Below, piece after piece: positions 43,437-52,592 of a DNA stretch of 64,000 nt (positions are counted from its first letter, which is position 1; every line of letters begins with the position of its first letter). A model generated the notes under the pieces. The model had not been told where the DNA came from and did not search any database. It was given only the letters and a program-made list of their open reading frames with translations. The translations under genes and the position numbers were made by a program. The DNA is from Janthinobacterium lividum (lineage in GTDB: Bacteria; Pseudomonadota; Gammaproteobacteria; Burkholderiales; Burkholderiaceae_D): NCBI RefSeq assembly GCF_023509035.1, contig NZ_CP075583.1, positions 3,038,001 to 3,102,000 of the forward strand, given 5' to 3'.

Positions 43437-46271
43437 ATGAAGCTGAGTAAATTACGCCTGATATCGGGCGCCGTCTTGCTGGCGTGCGCCTGCATGGCCC
43501 AGGCAGAAATCCGTTTGAGCGATCCCTTGCCGCTGGCACCAGAAGTTACCGTCGGAAAGCTGCCGAACGGCTTGACCTATTACATCAAGAAAAACGCGCG
43601 TCCCGCGCAGAAAGTGGAATTGCGCCTGGTGGTGAAAGCCGGTTCCATCCTGGAAGATGACGACCAGCAAGGCCTGGCCCATTTCACGGAACACATGGCC
43701 TTCAATGGCTCCACGCATTTCAAGCGCAATGAGCTGATTTCCTATTTGCAATCGATCGGCGTGAAGTTCGGCGCCGACTTGAACGCCTACACGAGTTTCG
43801 ATGAAACCGTGTACGTGCTGCCGATTCCGACGAACAAGAAGGGAAACCTGGAAAAGGGTTTTCTCGTGCTGGAAGACTGGGCGCATGGCTTGAAATTCAA
43901 TCCGGCCGACATCAACAGCGAGCGCGGCATCGTGCTGGAAGAGGCGCGCCTTGGCAAGGGCGCCAGCGACCGCATGAACAAGGTCCTGTATCCGAAGCTG
44001 CTGAACGGTTCGCGCTATGCGGAACGCATGCCTATCGGCAAGGAATCCGTGCTGAAAACGTTCAAGCCGGAAGCCATCAAGCGTTTCTACAAGGATTGGT
44101 ACCGCCCCGACCTGATGGCCGTCGTGGTGGTGGGCGACGTGGAGCCGAAGCAAGCTGAAGCGATGATACGCCAGCATTTCGGCAAACTGAAAAACCCCGC
44201 GAAGCCGCGTCCGCGCCTGTATGCGGAAGTGCCGCAGCGCTCGCAAACGGAAGCGCTGGTGATCACGGACAAGGAAGCGCCGGACGACACGGTCTTCATC
44301 CGCTACCCGATCCGCGCCGCGCAGGAGCCCGTCACCATTGCCGACTACCGCCGCCAGATGATCGAAAACCTGTATGGGCAAATGCTCAGCGCGCGTATGC
44401 AGGAATTGACGCAGCAAGCCAATCCCCCGTTCATCCAGGGCGGCAGCAGCATGGGCAAGCTGGTGCGCGGCTATGAATCGTTCAGCGCGTATGCCTTGCT
44501 GGGCAAGGGCGGCGTGCAGCCTGCCGTCGATGCGCTGGTGCAAGAAGATGAGCGGGCGCGCCGCTTCGGTTTCAGCCAGGATGAGCTGGATCGGGCGCGC
44601 AAGAACATGCTGCGCAATTACGAGCGCGCGTACAGCGAGCGCGACAAGTCCGATTCGGCCGGTTTCGTGGCCGAGTATTCGCGCAACTTCCTGGAGCAAG
44701 AAGCCATCCCCGGCATCGCCAATGAATTGCTGTATGCGCAGGAACTCTTGCCGCAGGTAACTCTGCAGGAAATCAACGAGACGGTGGCCAAGGTGATTCC
44801 CGACCAGCAAAAGAAACTGGTGGTCTTCATGGGCGCCGAGCCGAAAGCGGGCGCCAGCGTACCCACGCAGCAGCAATTGCTCGACGCCGTGGCGCAAGCC
44901 GAGCAGCAGAAAATCGAGCCGCGCACGGAAAAAGTCCTGGCCAGCAAGCTGATGGATGGCCCGCCAGCTGGCGGCAGCATCGTCGCTGAAAAGTTGAATA
45001 GCGCCATCGGCGTGACGGAACTGACCCTGGGCAATGGTGTGCGCGTGCTGCTCAAACCCACGGACTTCAAGAATGACCAGGTGCTGATGGGCTCGACGCG
45101 CTTCGGCGGCCAGTCGCTGTTTGGCGACGCCGATATCTATAACGCCCGCTATGCCAGCGCCGTGGTCGGTAGCATGGGGCTGAAAGACCTGGCGCCGCTC
45201 GACTTGCAAAAAGTGTTGGCTGGCAAGACGGTCAATGTGGGCGCTTCGCTGGGCGAACTGAGCGAAGGCTTCGGCGGTTCGGCCAGCAGCGCCGACGTGG
45301 AAGCCATGCTGCAACTGGTGTATTTGTATTTCCATGACGTGCGCAAGGATGCGGGCCTGTACCAATCCTTCATCGGCAAGCAGCAGGACCTGGCGAAAAA
45401 CAGCATGGCGCAGCCGGAAGCCGTGTTCTACGATGCCATCCAGCACGCCATGTTTGGCGACAACCCGCGCGTCGATGGCGTGCCGCGCGTGGCCGACTTC
45501 GACAAGGTGGGCCTGGACCGCTCGCTGGAAATCTTCCGCCAGCGCTTTTCCAGCGCGCGCGACATGACCTTCATCTTCACGGGCAGCTTCGAGCTCGACA
45601 AGATCAAGCCCCTGATCGCCAGCTACCTGGGCACCTTGCCCGTGGCCGACGTGCCGCACGCCTACCGCGACGTGGGTATGCGCCCCGTGACCGGGGTCGT
45701 CAAGAAGGAGGTCTACATGGGCAGTGAGCCCAAAAGCACGATTTCCATCACCTTCAATGGCGACGTGGCGTACTCGGACGAGCAGAAGCTGACCCTGCAG
45801 GCGCTGGGTGAGGTACTGAACCTGAAAGTCATCGAAGTGCTGCGTGAAAAGATGAGCATGATCTATGGCGGCGGCTTTGAAACCTCGATGGGCCAGCACC
45901 CGTACGGCCATTACTCGGTGGCCTTGAACTTGCCGACGGGACCGGAAAACGTGGACAAGGTGATCGCCGCCGCCTTTGCCGAAATCAACAAGATGAAGGC
46001 GGACGGGCCGTCCGTGGCGGACCTGGAAAAGGTCAAGCTGAACTGGATCACGCGCCAGCAGAAATCCTTGCGGGAAAATAATTACTGGATGAACCAACTG
46101 ATGGGTTCGGTGACGCAGGGACGCGATCCCGTGCACATCCTGCGCTACGAGCAGCGCGTGCGCGCCATCACGCCGCAAGCCGTCAAACTGGCGGCGCAGC
46201 GCTACCTGGACATGCACAATTACGTGCAGGTGGTGCTGTATCCGGAACGCAAAAACGTTGCCTCTAAGTAA
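43437..46271 (+). CDS. M16 family zinc metallopeptidase, PqqL-like
   Basis: A 944-residue exported protease. A signal peptide (about residues 1-23, ending CMAQAE) is followed by four M16 modules in two halves. The active half has the inverted zinc motif His82-x2-Glu85-His86 (HFTEH) and a downstream Glu in ERGIVLEEARLG. The second half (about 510-944) has inactive modules with GSTRFGGQSLF and MSMIYGGGFETSMG. Substrates of PqqL-like enzymes are peptides and small proteins in the periplasm. ATG 43437 is preceded by GAGAATAC. It is the only long gene in this stretch and stands alone. Confidence 0.93.
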   Translation: MKLSKLRLISGAVLLACACMAQAEIRLSDPLPLAPEVTVGKLPNGLTYYIKKNARPAQKVELRLVVKAGSILEDDDQQGLAHFTEHMAFNGSTHFKRNELISYLQSIGVKFGADLNAYTSFDETVYVLPIPTNKKGNLEKGFLVLEDWAHGLKFNPADINSERGIVLEEARLGKGASDRMNKVLYPKLLNGSRYAERMPIGKESVLKTFKPEAIKRFYKDWYRPDLMAVVVVGDVEPKQAEAMIRQHFGKLKNPAKPRPRLYAEVPQRSQTEALVITDKEAPDDTVFIRYPIRAAQEPVTIADYRRQMIENLYGQMLSARMQELTQQANPPFIQGGSSMGKLVRGYESFSAYALLGKGGVQPAVDALVQEDERARRFGFSQDELDRARKNMLRNYERAYSERDKSDSAGFVAEYSRNFLEQEAIPGIANELLYAQELLPQVTLQEINETVAKVIPDQQKKLVVFMGAEPKAGASVPTQQQLLDAVAQAEQQKIEPRTEKVLASKLMDGPPAGGSIVAEKLNSAIGVTELTLGNGVRVLLKPTDFKNDQVLMGSTRFGGQSLFGDADIYNARYASAVVGSMGLKDLAPLDLQKVLAGKTVNVGASLGELSEGFGGSASSADVEAMLQLVYLYFHDVRKDAGLYQSFIGKQQDLAKNSMAQPEAVFYDAIQHAMFGDNPRVDGVPRVADFDKVGLDRSLEIFRQRFSSARDMTFIFTGSFELDKIKPLIASYLGTLPVADVPHAYRDVGMRPVTGVVKKEVYMGSEPKSTISITFNGDVAYSDEQKLTLQALGEVLNLKVIEVLREKMSMIYGGGFETSMGQHPYGHYSVALNLPTGPENVDKVIAAAFAEINKMKADGPSVADLEKVKLNWITRQQKSLRENNYWMNQLMGSVTQGRDPVHILRYEQRVRAITPQAVKLAAQRYLDMHNYVQVVLYPERKNVASK

Positions 46272-46365
46272 TCTTCATTGTTGAATTGCAGGGGGCGGCA
46301 CGGTGGCGAAGCTGTTAAACTGCTGCTGATTGATGTGATCGCAATTTAACAAGCAAGGAAATACG

Positions 46366-46564
46366 ATGGCTAAGAAAGAAGAACTCGATCCGGAAACCCT
46401 GGAGTTGATCAACTGGTGTATCGAGGTCGAAGGCTTCCTCGTGGCCGGTGGCGCCACCGTGGCGCAGGCGCAGGACCATATCGAAGAGCAGGTCGAGTGG
46501 TTTTACCGACCAGTTCTACGACGGCTTGACGCCGGAAGAGGCGGCCAAGGAAGCCTTGGCCTGA
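46366..46564 (+). CDS. Small acidic protein, 65 residues after frame correction
   Basis: ATG 46366 with a purine-rich CAAGGAAAT upstream opens MAKKEELDPETLELINWCIEVEG and runs to EQVEWF. In the run TTTT (46501-46504) the deposited frame turns to YRPVLRRLDAG and carries on to 46584. With one T fewer it reads TDQFYDGLTPEEAAKEALA and stops at 46562-46564. The corrected 65-residue protein has an even acidic-helical composition throughout. I do not recognise a family. It lies between the M16 gene and the chemoreceptor gene, with its own A+T-rich promoter. Confidence 0.65.
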
Positions 46565-46686
46565 CCTTCGACAATGACTTATAGCGGGCGGTGCCTGCCG
46601 GGCACAGCCCGGTAGCGCCGCCCGTTTTGCTTTTCTGAAAAGATTTCCACTGGGCAATTAATTCTCTTATTTACTTCCAGGTACCC

Positions 46687-48246
46687 ATGACTCTCCGTTC
46701 GCGCATTCTTTTATTGTGTTTCAGCACCTTGCTGGGCATCGTCTTCATCGCTTCATTCTCCCTGTATTCGCTGCGCCAGACCATGATGGCGGAAAGGGTC
46801 GAGCAATTGACGGTGCTGGTGGAATTGGCGAATGCCTCGGTGGAAAAGGCGTATGCGCTGGAACAGTCGGGCAAGCTCACGCGTGAGCAGGCGCAGCAGC
46901 AGGCCAAGCTGGCCATCGGCAGCTTCGTCAAGGACGAGATGTATTATTTTGTGCGCGATTTCAGCACCGACTTGCTGTACGTACACCCGAATGCCTCGCG
47001 CATCGGCGTGCCGCAAAAGAACATGAAGCAGTCGGGCGACCGCTACCGCGTGGCCCTGGCCACCAGCCGCATCGGCCTGGTGCAGGCGGACGGCACGCGT
47101 CCCGGCGTGAAGGACCCGGTGGCAAAGATGTATGCCGTGGTGAAATTTGCGCCATGGGACTGGCTGATCGGCACAGGCACGTATATCGATGACATCAACC
47201 ACAAGTTCTGGGCGCAGGCGGGCGTGCTGCTGGCCATTGGCGGCGCGCTGATGCTGGTGGTGGGCGCGCTGGCGGCCTTGATGTTGCGCCGTATCCTGGC
47301 CCAGCTTGGTGGCGAACCCGACTATGCCGCGGCCATCGTGGCGCAAATCGCCCAGGGCGACCTCACTACACACATTGACACCCGCCCCGGCGATACGTCC
47401 AGTTTGTTGATGGCCATCAAGGCCATGCGCGACAACCTGGCACATCTGGTGAGCCAGGTGCGCAACGATGCGGAATCCATTTCCACGGCGTCGGGCGAGA
47501 TTGCCTCGGGCAACCACGATTTGTCGGCGCGCACGGAGCAGCAGGCGGGGTCGCTGGAAGAAACGGCGTCGACCATGGAAGAAATGACCTCGACCGTGCG
47601 CCAGAATGCGGACAATGCGCGCCAGGCCAACCAGCTGGCCATTTCTGCCTCGCAAGTGGCGACGCAGGCGGGCGGCGTGGTCAGCCAGGTGGTCGATACC
47701 ATGGGCGCCATCAATGCCTCGTCGAAAAAGATCGGCGACATCATCGCCGTCATCGACGGCATCGCCTTCCAGACGAATATTCTGGCCCTGAACGCGGCCG
47801 TGGAAGCGGCGCGCGCGGGCGAGCAAGGCCGTGGCTTTGCCGTCGTCGCCAGTGAAGTGCGCAATCTGGCACAGCGTTCGGCCGCAGCAGCCAAGGAGAT
47901 CAAGCAATTGATCGACAGTTCCGCCGAGCAAGTGGGCGCCGGTGAAAAACTGGTGGCGCTGGCAGGCGAGACGATGGAAAAAGTCGTCTCCAGTGTGCAG
48001 CACGTGACCGATATCGTGGCCGAGATTTCCTCGGCCAGCGCCGAGCAAAGCGCCGGTATCGAGCAGATCAACCAGGCCATCGTCGAGATGGACAACATGA
48101 CGCAGCAAAACTCTGCCCTCGTCGAGCAGGCGTCAGCAGCGGCGCAGGCGATGAACGAGCAGGCGGCGGGGCTGGCGCAAATCGTCAGCGTGTTCAAGGT
48201 GGGTGCCGTGGCGCCGACAGCAGCGCCGCGACGCCTGACGCGCTAA
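46687..48246 (+). CDS. Methyl-accepting chemotaxis protein, single-Cache type
   Basis: A 519-residue chemoreceptor: first membrane helix about residues 7-28, periplasmic single Cache domain about 35-180 ([20 protein letters not shown] core [16 protein letters not shown] and [14 protein letters not shown]), second helix about 183-205, HAMP about 205-260, then the signalling domain with [28 protein letters not shown] (core [15 protein letters not shown]) and [16 protein letters not shown]. Single-Cache receptors often sense small organic acids. Glu/Gln-rich methylation regions flank the hairpin; no CheR-binding pentapeptide is visible at the C-terminus (LTR). No che gene is adjacent. ATG 46687 is used. 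Confidence 0.93.
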   Translation: MTLRSRILLLCFSTLLGIVFIASFSLYSLRQTMMAERVEQLTVLVELANASVEKAYALEQSGKLTREQAQQQAKLAIGSFVKDEMYYFVRDFSTDLLYVHPNASRIGVPQKNMKQSGDRYRVALATSRIGLVQADGTRPGVKDPVAKMYAVVKFAPWDWLIGTGTYIDDINHKFWAQAGVLLAIGGALMLVVGALAALMLRRILAQLGGEPDYAAAIVAQIAQGDLTTHIDTRPGDTSSLLMAIKAMRDNLAHLVSQVRNDAESISTASGEIASGNHDLSARTEQQAGSLEETASTMEEMTSTVRQNADNARQANQLAISASQVATQAGGVVSQVVDTMGAINASSKKIGDIIAVIDGIAFQTNILALNAAVEAARAGEQGRGFAVVASEVRNLAQRSAAAAKEIKQLIDSSAEQVGAGEKLVALAGETMEKVVSSVQHVTDIVAEISSASAEQSAGIEQINQAIVEMDNMTQQNSALVEQASAAAQAMNEQAAGLAQIVSVFKVGAVAPTAAPRRLTR

Positions 48247-48333
48247 GCCCTTTTCTTTGTCATACGGGGAACTTATCCCTGGCTCACCTGTCCAAACTTT
48301 TTCGTCCGCGAGGGACGCACAGAAGAGGTGAGC

Positions 48334-49203
48334 ATGACAGACGGCTTTTCCTATCACGCGGCGTTCGCCCGCAACCTGGGCTGGGTCACGCAGGCGGAGC
48401 AAGACAGCTTGCGTGGCAAGCGCGTGGCCATTGCCGGCATGGGGGGCGTGGGCGGCGTGCACTTGCTGACCCTGGTGCGGCTGGGCATCGGCTCTTTTCA
48501 TATCGCCGATTTCGATACCTTCGATATCGCCAACTTCAACCGCCAGGCCGGCGCCATGGTTTCCACCCTGGGTCAGCCCAAGGTGGCCGTGCTGGCGCAG
48601 ATGGCGCGTGATATCAATCCTGAACTTGAAATCAGGCAGTTCCCCGACGGCATACACGACAGCAACCTGGCCGAGTTCTTTGCCGGTGTCGACCTGTACG
48701 TGGACGGCCTGGATTTCTTCGCCTTTCCCGCGCGCCAGGCCACCTTCGCCACTTGCGCGCGCCTGGGCATTCCCGCCATCACGGCCGCGCCGCTGGGCAT
48801 GGGCACGGCTGTGCTCAGCTTCATGCCAGGCGGCATGACGTTCGAAGAGTATTTTGGCTGGGGCGACTTGCCCGAGCAAGAAAAAGCGCTGCGTTTTCTC
48901 GTCGGGCTGGCGCCGGCCGGCTTGCACGCTCCCTATCTGGTCGACCCGTCCGCGATCAACCTGAAGGAGCGGCGCGGGCCGTCGACCATCATGGGCTGCC
49001 AGCTGTGCGCGGGCGCGGCCGCCACGGAAGCCTTGAAGATCTTGTTAAAACGCGGCAAGGTGATGGCGGCGCCGCACGGCATGCATTTCGACGCCTACCG
49101 CAACAAGCTCGTGCATACCTGGCGTCCCGGCGGCAACCGTCACCCGCTGCAGCGCCTGACGATGGCCATCATCAAGCGGCGCCGCGCGGCGCAGGGGGCA
49201 TAA
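48334..49203 (+). CDS. ThiF/MoeB/HesA-family E1-like adenylyltransferase
   Basis: A 289-residue E1-like enzyme. The nucleotide loop GMGGVGG (residues 35-41) is followed by RLGIGSFHIADFDTFDIANFNRQ (core DFDTFDIANFNRQ), which supplies the Asp, Asn and Arg-Gln that bind ATP/Mg and the substrate C-terminus. Late MGCQLCAGAAATEALKIL carries one CxxC; the second pair of the usual zinc site is not evident. It should adenylate a carboxylate, a peptide or ubiquitin-like C-terminus. ATG 48334 has AGAGGTG upstream. Its TAA is followed with no gap by the ATG of a nitroreductase-like gene, so the pair act together. Actinobacterial relatives such as Rv1355c, from memory, carry both domains in one chain. Confidence 0.85.
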   Translation: MTDGFSYHAAFARNLGWVTQAEQDSLRGKRVAIAGMGGVGGVHLLTLVRLGIGSFHIADFDTFDIANFNRQAGAMVSTLGQPKVAVLAQMARDINPELEIRQFPDGIHDSNLAEFFAGVDLYVDGLDFFAFPARQATFATCARLGIPAITAAPLGMGTAVLSFMPGGMTFEEYFGWGDLPEQEKALRFLVGLAPAGLHAPYLVDPSAINLKERRGPSTIMGCQLCAGAAATEALKILLKRGKVMAAPHGMHFDAYRNKLVHTWRPGGNRHPLQRLTMAIIKRRRAAQGA

Positions 49204-50304
49204 ATGGCGCAAGCACTGCTGATCGATCCCGTGCTGGAAAACATCCTTGAGCAGGCGCGCTGGGCGCCCAGCGGCGACAATACGCAGCCGTGGCGCTTTG
49301 AGGTCGTGGACCAGCGGCACGTGGTCGTACATGGCTTCGATACGCGCAGCCATTGCGTGTACGACCTCGACGGCCATCCCAGCCAGCTGTCGCTGGGCGC
49401 CTTACTCGAAAGCATGGCACTGGCGGCCAGCAGCCATGGCTTGCGCATGGAAGCGCGCCGGCGCCTGTCCATGCCCGACACCCTGCCCACCTTTGATGTG
49501 CGCCTGGTCGACAGCCCCGGCATGCTGCCCGACCCGCTGGCGGCCTTCTTGCCGCGGCGCAGCGTGCAGCGGCGGCGGCTCAGCACGCGCCGCCTGCGCG
49601 CCAGTGAAAAGGCGGTGCTGGCGGCCAGTTTGCCGCCTGGCTACGGCGTGCAGTGGTTCGAAGGCGCGCGCGCGCGCCTGGCCTGCGCGCGCCTGATGTT
49701 CGACAATGCGAAGCTGCGCCTGACCATGCCAGAGGCGCACAAGGTGCACCGCGACGTGATCGAATGGGGCGCGCGCTATAGCAGCGACCGCATCCCGGAG
49801 CAGGCGCTCGGTGTCGATCCGATGACGGCGCGCCTGATGCGCTGGGTCATGCACAGCTGGCGCCGCGTGAATTTTTTCAATACCTGGCTGGCGGGTACTG
49901 TCGCGCCGCGCCTGCAGATGGACTTGCTGCCCGGCCTGTATTGTGCCGCGCATTTCGTGCTGCTGGCCGAGGCGCCACCGCGCCGCATCGACGATTACGT
50001 GGCGGCCGGTCGCGCCATGCAGCGTTTCTGGCTGACGGCCACGCAACTGGGCCTGCAGTTGCAGCCGGAATTGACGCCGCTGATCTTCGCCCGCTATGTG
50101 CGTGAACGGCGCATCTTTTCGCGCACCGATGGCATGCAGGAAATGGCGCAGGAATTGGCGGTGCGGTGCCAGGCCGTACTGGGGGGCGACGCGTTTGATC
50201 GGGCCGTGTTCCTCGGGCGCATCGGTGCGGGGCCTGCGGCCATTGCGCGTTCGCTGCGCCGTCCGCTGCAGGACTTGCTGGTGGCGCCAACGGCGGGGCA
50301 GTGA
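49204..50304 (+). CDS. Nitroreductase-family protein paired with the ThiF-like enzyme
   Basis: A 366-residue protein. Residues about 15-30 show RWAPSGDNTQPWRFEVV, the FMN-binding opening of the nitroreductase superfamily in its two-lobed form, and the second half (AAHFVLLAEAPPRRIDDYV; YVAAGRAMQRFWLTATQLGLQLQPE, core GRAMQRFWLTATQLGL) matches its dimerisation and flavin region. Near-identical arrangement with a ThiF partner is known to me from other bacteria. A flavin oxidoreductase next to an E1-like enzyme recalls azol(in)e and related peptide-modifying systems (activation then dehydrogenation), but no precursor peptide is evident. ATG 49204 follows directly after the ThiF stop. Confidence 0.85.
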   Translation: MAQALLIDPVLENILEQARWAPSGDNTQPWRFEVVDQRHVVVHGFDTRSHCVYDLDGHPSQLSLGALLESMALAASSHGLRMEARRRLSMPDTLPTFDVRLVDSPGMLPDPLAAFLPRRSVQRRRLSTRRLRASEKAVLAASLPPGYGVQWFEGARARLACARLMFDNAKLRLTMPEAHKVHRDVIEWGARYSSDRIPEQALGVDPMTARLMRWVMHSWRRVNFFNTWLAGTVAPRLQMDLLPGLYCAAHFVLLAEAPPRRIDDYVAAGRAMQRFWLTATQLGLQLQPELTPLIFARYVRERRIFSRTDGMQEMAQELAVRCQAVLGGDAFDRAVFLGRIGAGPAAIARSLRRPLQDLLVAPTAGQ

Positions 50305-50322
50305 GGCGCGTCAGTGTCAGGA

Positions 50323-51314
50323 TCAGCGTTTGCGCCGTGGCGTCAGGCTGGCCAACGCTGCCAGGCCAGCCACCAGCAACGGCAAGGTGCCAGGCAGCGC
50401 GACGGGCGTGACGCCTGGCACGTAGCTCAGTTCGGAACTGTTCAGCATGTTCAACACCAGGGTGTAGTTGCCCGCCACCAGCTTGTCCGTGACGGCGCCA
50501 TACTGCCCGCCGCAGGTCTTGCCGGTGCCGGTGCCCGTAGGCGCGCCGCAGCCGCTGGGGTCGTAGGTGAATACGCTGCCGCTGGTCAGTGGCGTTTGCG
50601 CGTAGCCGGTATTGAGGCTGGCGGCATCAGCCAGCTCGGTGCCGCCCAGGATGCCGGAACCGAGCTTGCCGTCGGGCGCCCAGTTGAAGACGATCTGGCC
50701 ATTTTCATCGATGATGGTAAACGTCATCGCCATATTCGTGGTGGCCGCCGAACCCGTGCCAGCCTGTGCGTCCAGGTACAACTGCATGAAGGGCTGGGCC
50801 TGGAAGTCGAAGGCCAGGGTCGCGCCCGGTTGGCCGACGACGAAATTGACGGTCATCGCGCTGCTGGAGCCATTGCGTCCCGAGGCGTCGGCGCTGCCGC
50901 CGCCCGTCAGGAAGGTTTCCGCCGCATTCACGGTATGCGTGCTGGTCGAGCCCGGTGGAAAAGGGGGATTTGCGAGGTGATGATTTGCGCCTCGCCGCGC
51001 GCATACGCGGCATTGCCCATGCCTTGCTGGGTAAAGTCGTTTTCTCCCTTGGTGACGGCGCCGCGTTTCGCTTGCGGCGCATCGATCTCATTGCTGCCGC
51101 CCTTGATGATACTGCTGCCGTTGAGCGTGGCGGTGGTGCGCGACAGGTCGATATTGCTGATCAAGGTGGTGGAGCCGGTGGGATTGCTGATGACCAGGCC
51201 AAAGACGCTGGTGTACGAATAGCCATAGGCGGCGGCGCTGGTCGTACCGCTGCATGCCAGCAACAGCAAGGCCAGCAGGATCGTTGGCAGTCGGGTGCAA
51301 GAAAAAGTAGTCAT
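50323..51314 (-). CDS. PEP-CTERM exported protein, apparent frameshift (upstream paralogue of 51421)
   Basis: Signal peptide MTTFSCTRLPTILLALLLLA from ATG 51314, then AAAYGYSYTSVFGLVISN. The frame is lost in a run of five C on this strand (50963-50967): it reads SQIPLFHRARP and stops. One more C gives SQIPPFPPGSTSTHTVNAAET, exactly the sequence pattern of the paralogue at 51421, and runs to 50323, in total 330 residues. The C-terminus is the sorting variant ALPGTLPLLVAGLAALASL followed by RRKR. It lies downstream of its paralogue on the same strand, with which it shares most of its length. Confidence 0.75.
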
Positions 51315-51420
51315 GAAAATTCTCATCTCCTGGTCGGCCGCGTTGTAAGGAAAACCGACAGGCTTGCCACATAAAAAAGGCGAGGAAACCCCTCGCCTGT
51401 GAATCCCCCTGTTGCCTGTT

Positions 51421-52404
51421 TCAGGCGGCAACTTTGCGGCGGCGGGCATAGCCCAGGCCCGCCAGGCCCAGACCCAGCAAGGCCAAGGTGCCCGGTTCGG
51501 GTGTCGCCGCCTGTTTCACCAGGTCCACGCTCTCCACCGCATTCAAGGTCAAGGTGTAGTTGCCGGTCGCGAGGGCATTGCTGACGGCGCTGAAGTTGCC
51601 GCCGCAAGCCGTGCCCACGCCGGTACCGCTGGGTGTGCCGCAACCGGTGGGATCGTACGTAAACATGTTGCCGCGCGTCAGGAAGTTGGTCGCCAGGCCG
51701 GTGTTCAGGTTGGCCGCATCGGCGTTCTCCGTGCCACCGAAGATGCCCGAGCCGATGACACCATCGGGCGTCCAGTTGAAGACGGTCGCGCCGGTCGAGT
51801 CGGTGATGGAGATGGTCATCACCAGGTTGGCCGTCGCGGTGGACAGCTGGCCGACCGTGCTTTGCAGGAAGACTTGCATGAAGGGCGAGGCCAGGAAATC
51901 AAAGCTCAACGTTGCCGTTGGCGAACCGACGACGAAGTTGACGGAGAAGCCCGTGGTCGAACCGTTGCGGCCGGACGCATCGGCCGTGCCGGTAGGCCCG
52001 TCAAGGTGGGCTTCGGCCACGTTCACGGCCTGCGTGGAGGTGGAGCCGGGCGGGAACGACGGAAACTGCGTGCTGACGATCTGCGCATCGCCGCGCGAGT
52101 AGTTGCCCGCGGGGCCTTGTCGCGTGAAATCGTTTTGCCCTTTGGTCACGGCGCCAACGGCGGCGCGGGGCGAGTCGAGCAGGCCGGGACCGCCAGTGAT
52201 GACGCTGACGCCATTCAGGGTGGCCGTGGCGCGCGAGATCGTGGTGCTGTTCAGGGCGGTGATCGAGCCCGTGGTGGCGGCGATCTGCAGGCCAAAGATG
52301 TTGTTGTAGGCATAGCCGTAGGCGCCCGCCTGTGCGCTACCGGCGGCGCACAGCATGGCCAGTGCCGCTGCGGCCGGGAGAAGTTTCAGTTTCGAGAGTT
52401 TCAT
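51421..52404 (-). CDS. PEP-CTERM exported protein
   Basis: A 327-residue protein: signal peptide (MKLSKLKLLPAAAALAMLCAA, cleavage about AQAG), a beta-rich body with GAYGYAYNNIFGLQI, SRGDAQIVSTQFPSFPPGST (core STQFPSFPPGSTST) and SVNFVVGSPTATLSFDF, and a C-terminal TPEPGTLALLGLGLAGLGYARRRK sorting signal. The start ATG 52404 has GAGGTG six bases upstream; a GTG three codons earlier is less likely. It should be exported and handled by an exosortase. The gene at 50323-51314 downstream is a tandem paralogue. Confidence 0.85.
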   Translation of the reverse strand: MKLSKLKLLPAAAALAMLCAAGSAQAGAYGYAYNNIFGLQIAATTGSITALNSTTISRATATLNGVSVITGGPGLLDSPRAAVGAVTKGQNDFTRQGPAGNYSRGDAQIVSTQFPSFPPGSTSTQAVNVAEAHLDGPTGTADASGRNGSTTGFSVNFVVGSPTATLSFDFLASPFMQVFLQSTVGQLSTATANLVMTISITDSTGATVFNWTPDGVIGSGIFGGTENADAANLNTGLATNFLTRGNMFTYDPTGCGTPSGTGVGTACGGNFSAVSNALATGNYTLTLNAVESVDLVKQAATPEPGTLALLGLGLAGLGYARRRKVAA

Positions 52405-52592
52405 TGTGGTCACCTCGTGGTTGAGTGAGTCTGGAAGTCTTGCCTGAGTCCTGTCGGCAGGTGCTCATGGCCAGTACCTAGCGACTTCCATGCCAACGCA
52501 TGAGGTTCTTTTGAAATCAAGGGCTTGGCGCGCTTTTGTTGACGCGATGCAGGTCTTATCGGACGCACTGTAAGAAAAACCGACGCTGCCCC

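Noticed and set aside
43452..46217. 921-codon antisense frame over the M16 peptidase gene
   Set aside because: Composition is that of a codon shadow (many His, Gln, Arg); the plus-strand gene has a signal peptide and zinc motif.
46753..48108. 451-codon antisense frame over the chemoreceptor gene
   Set aside because: Shadow of a canonical MCP; no ribosome site or family.
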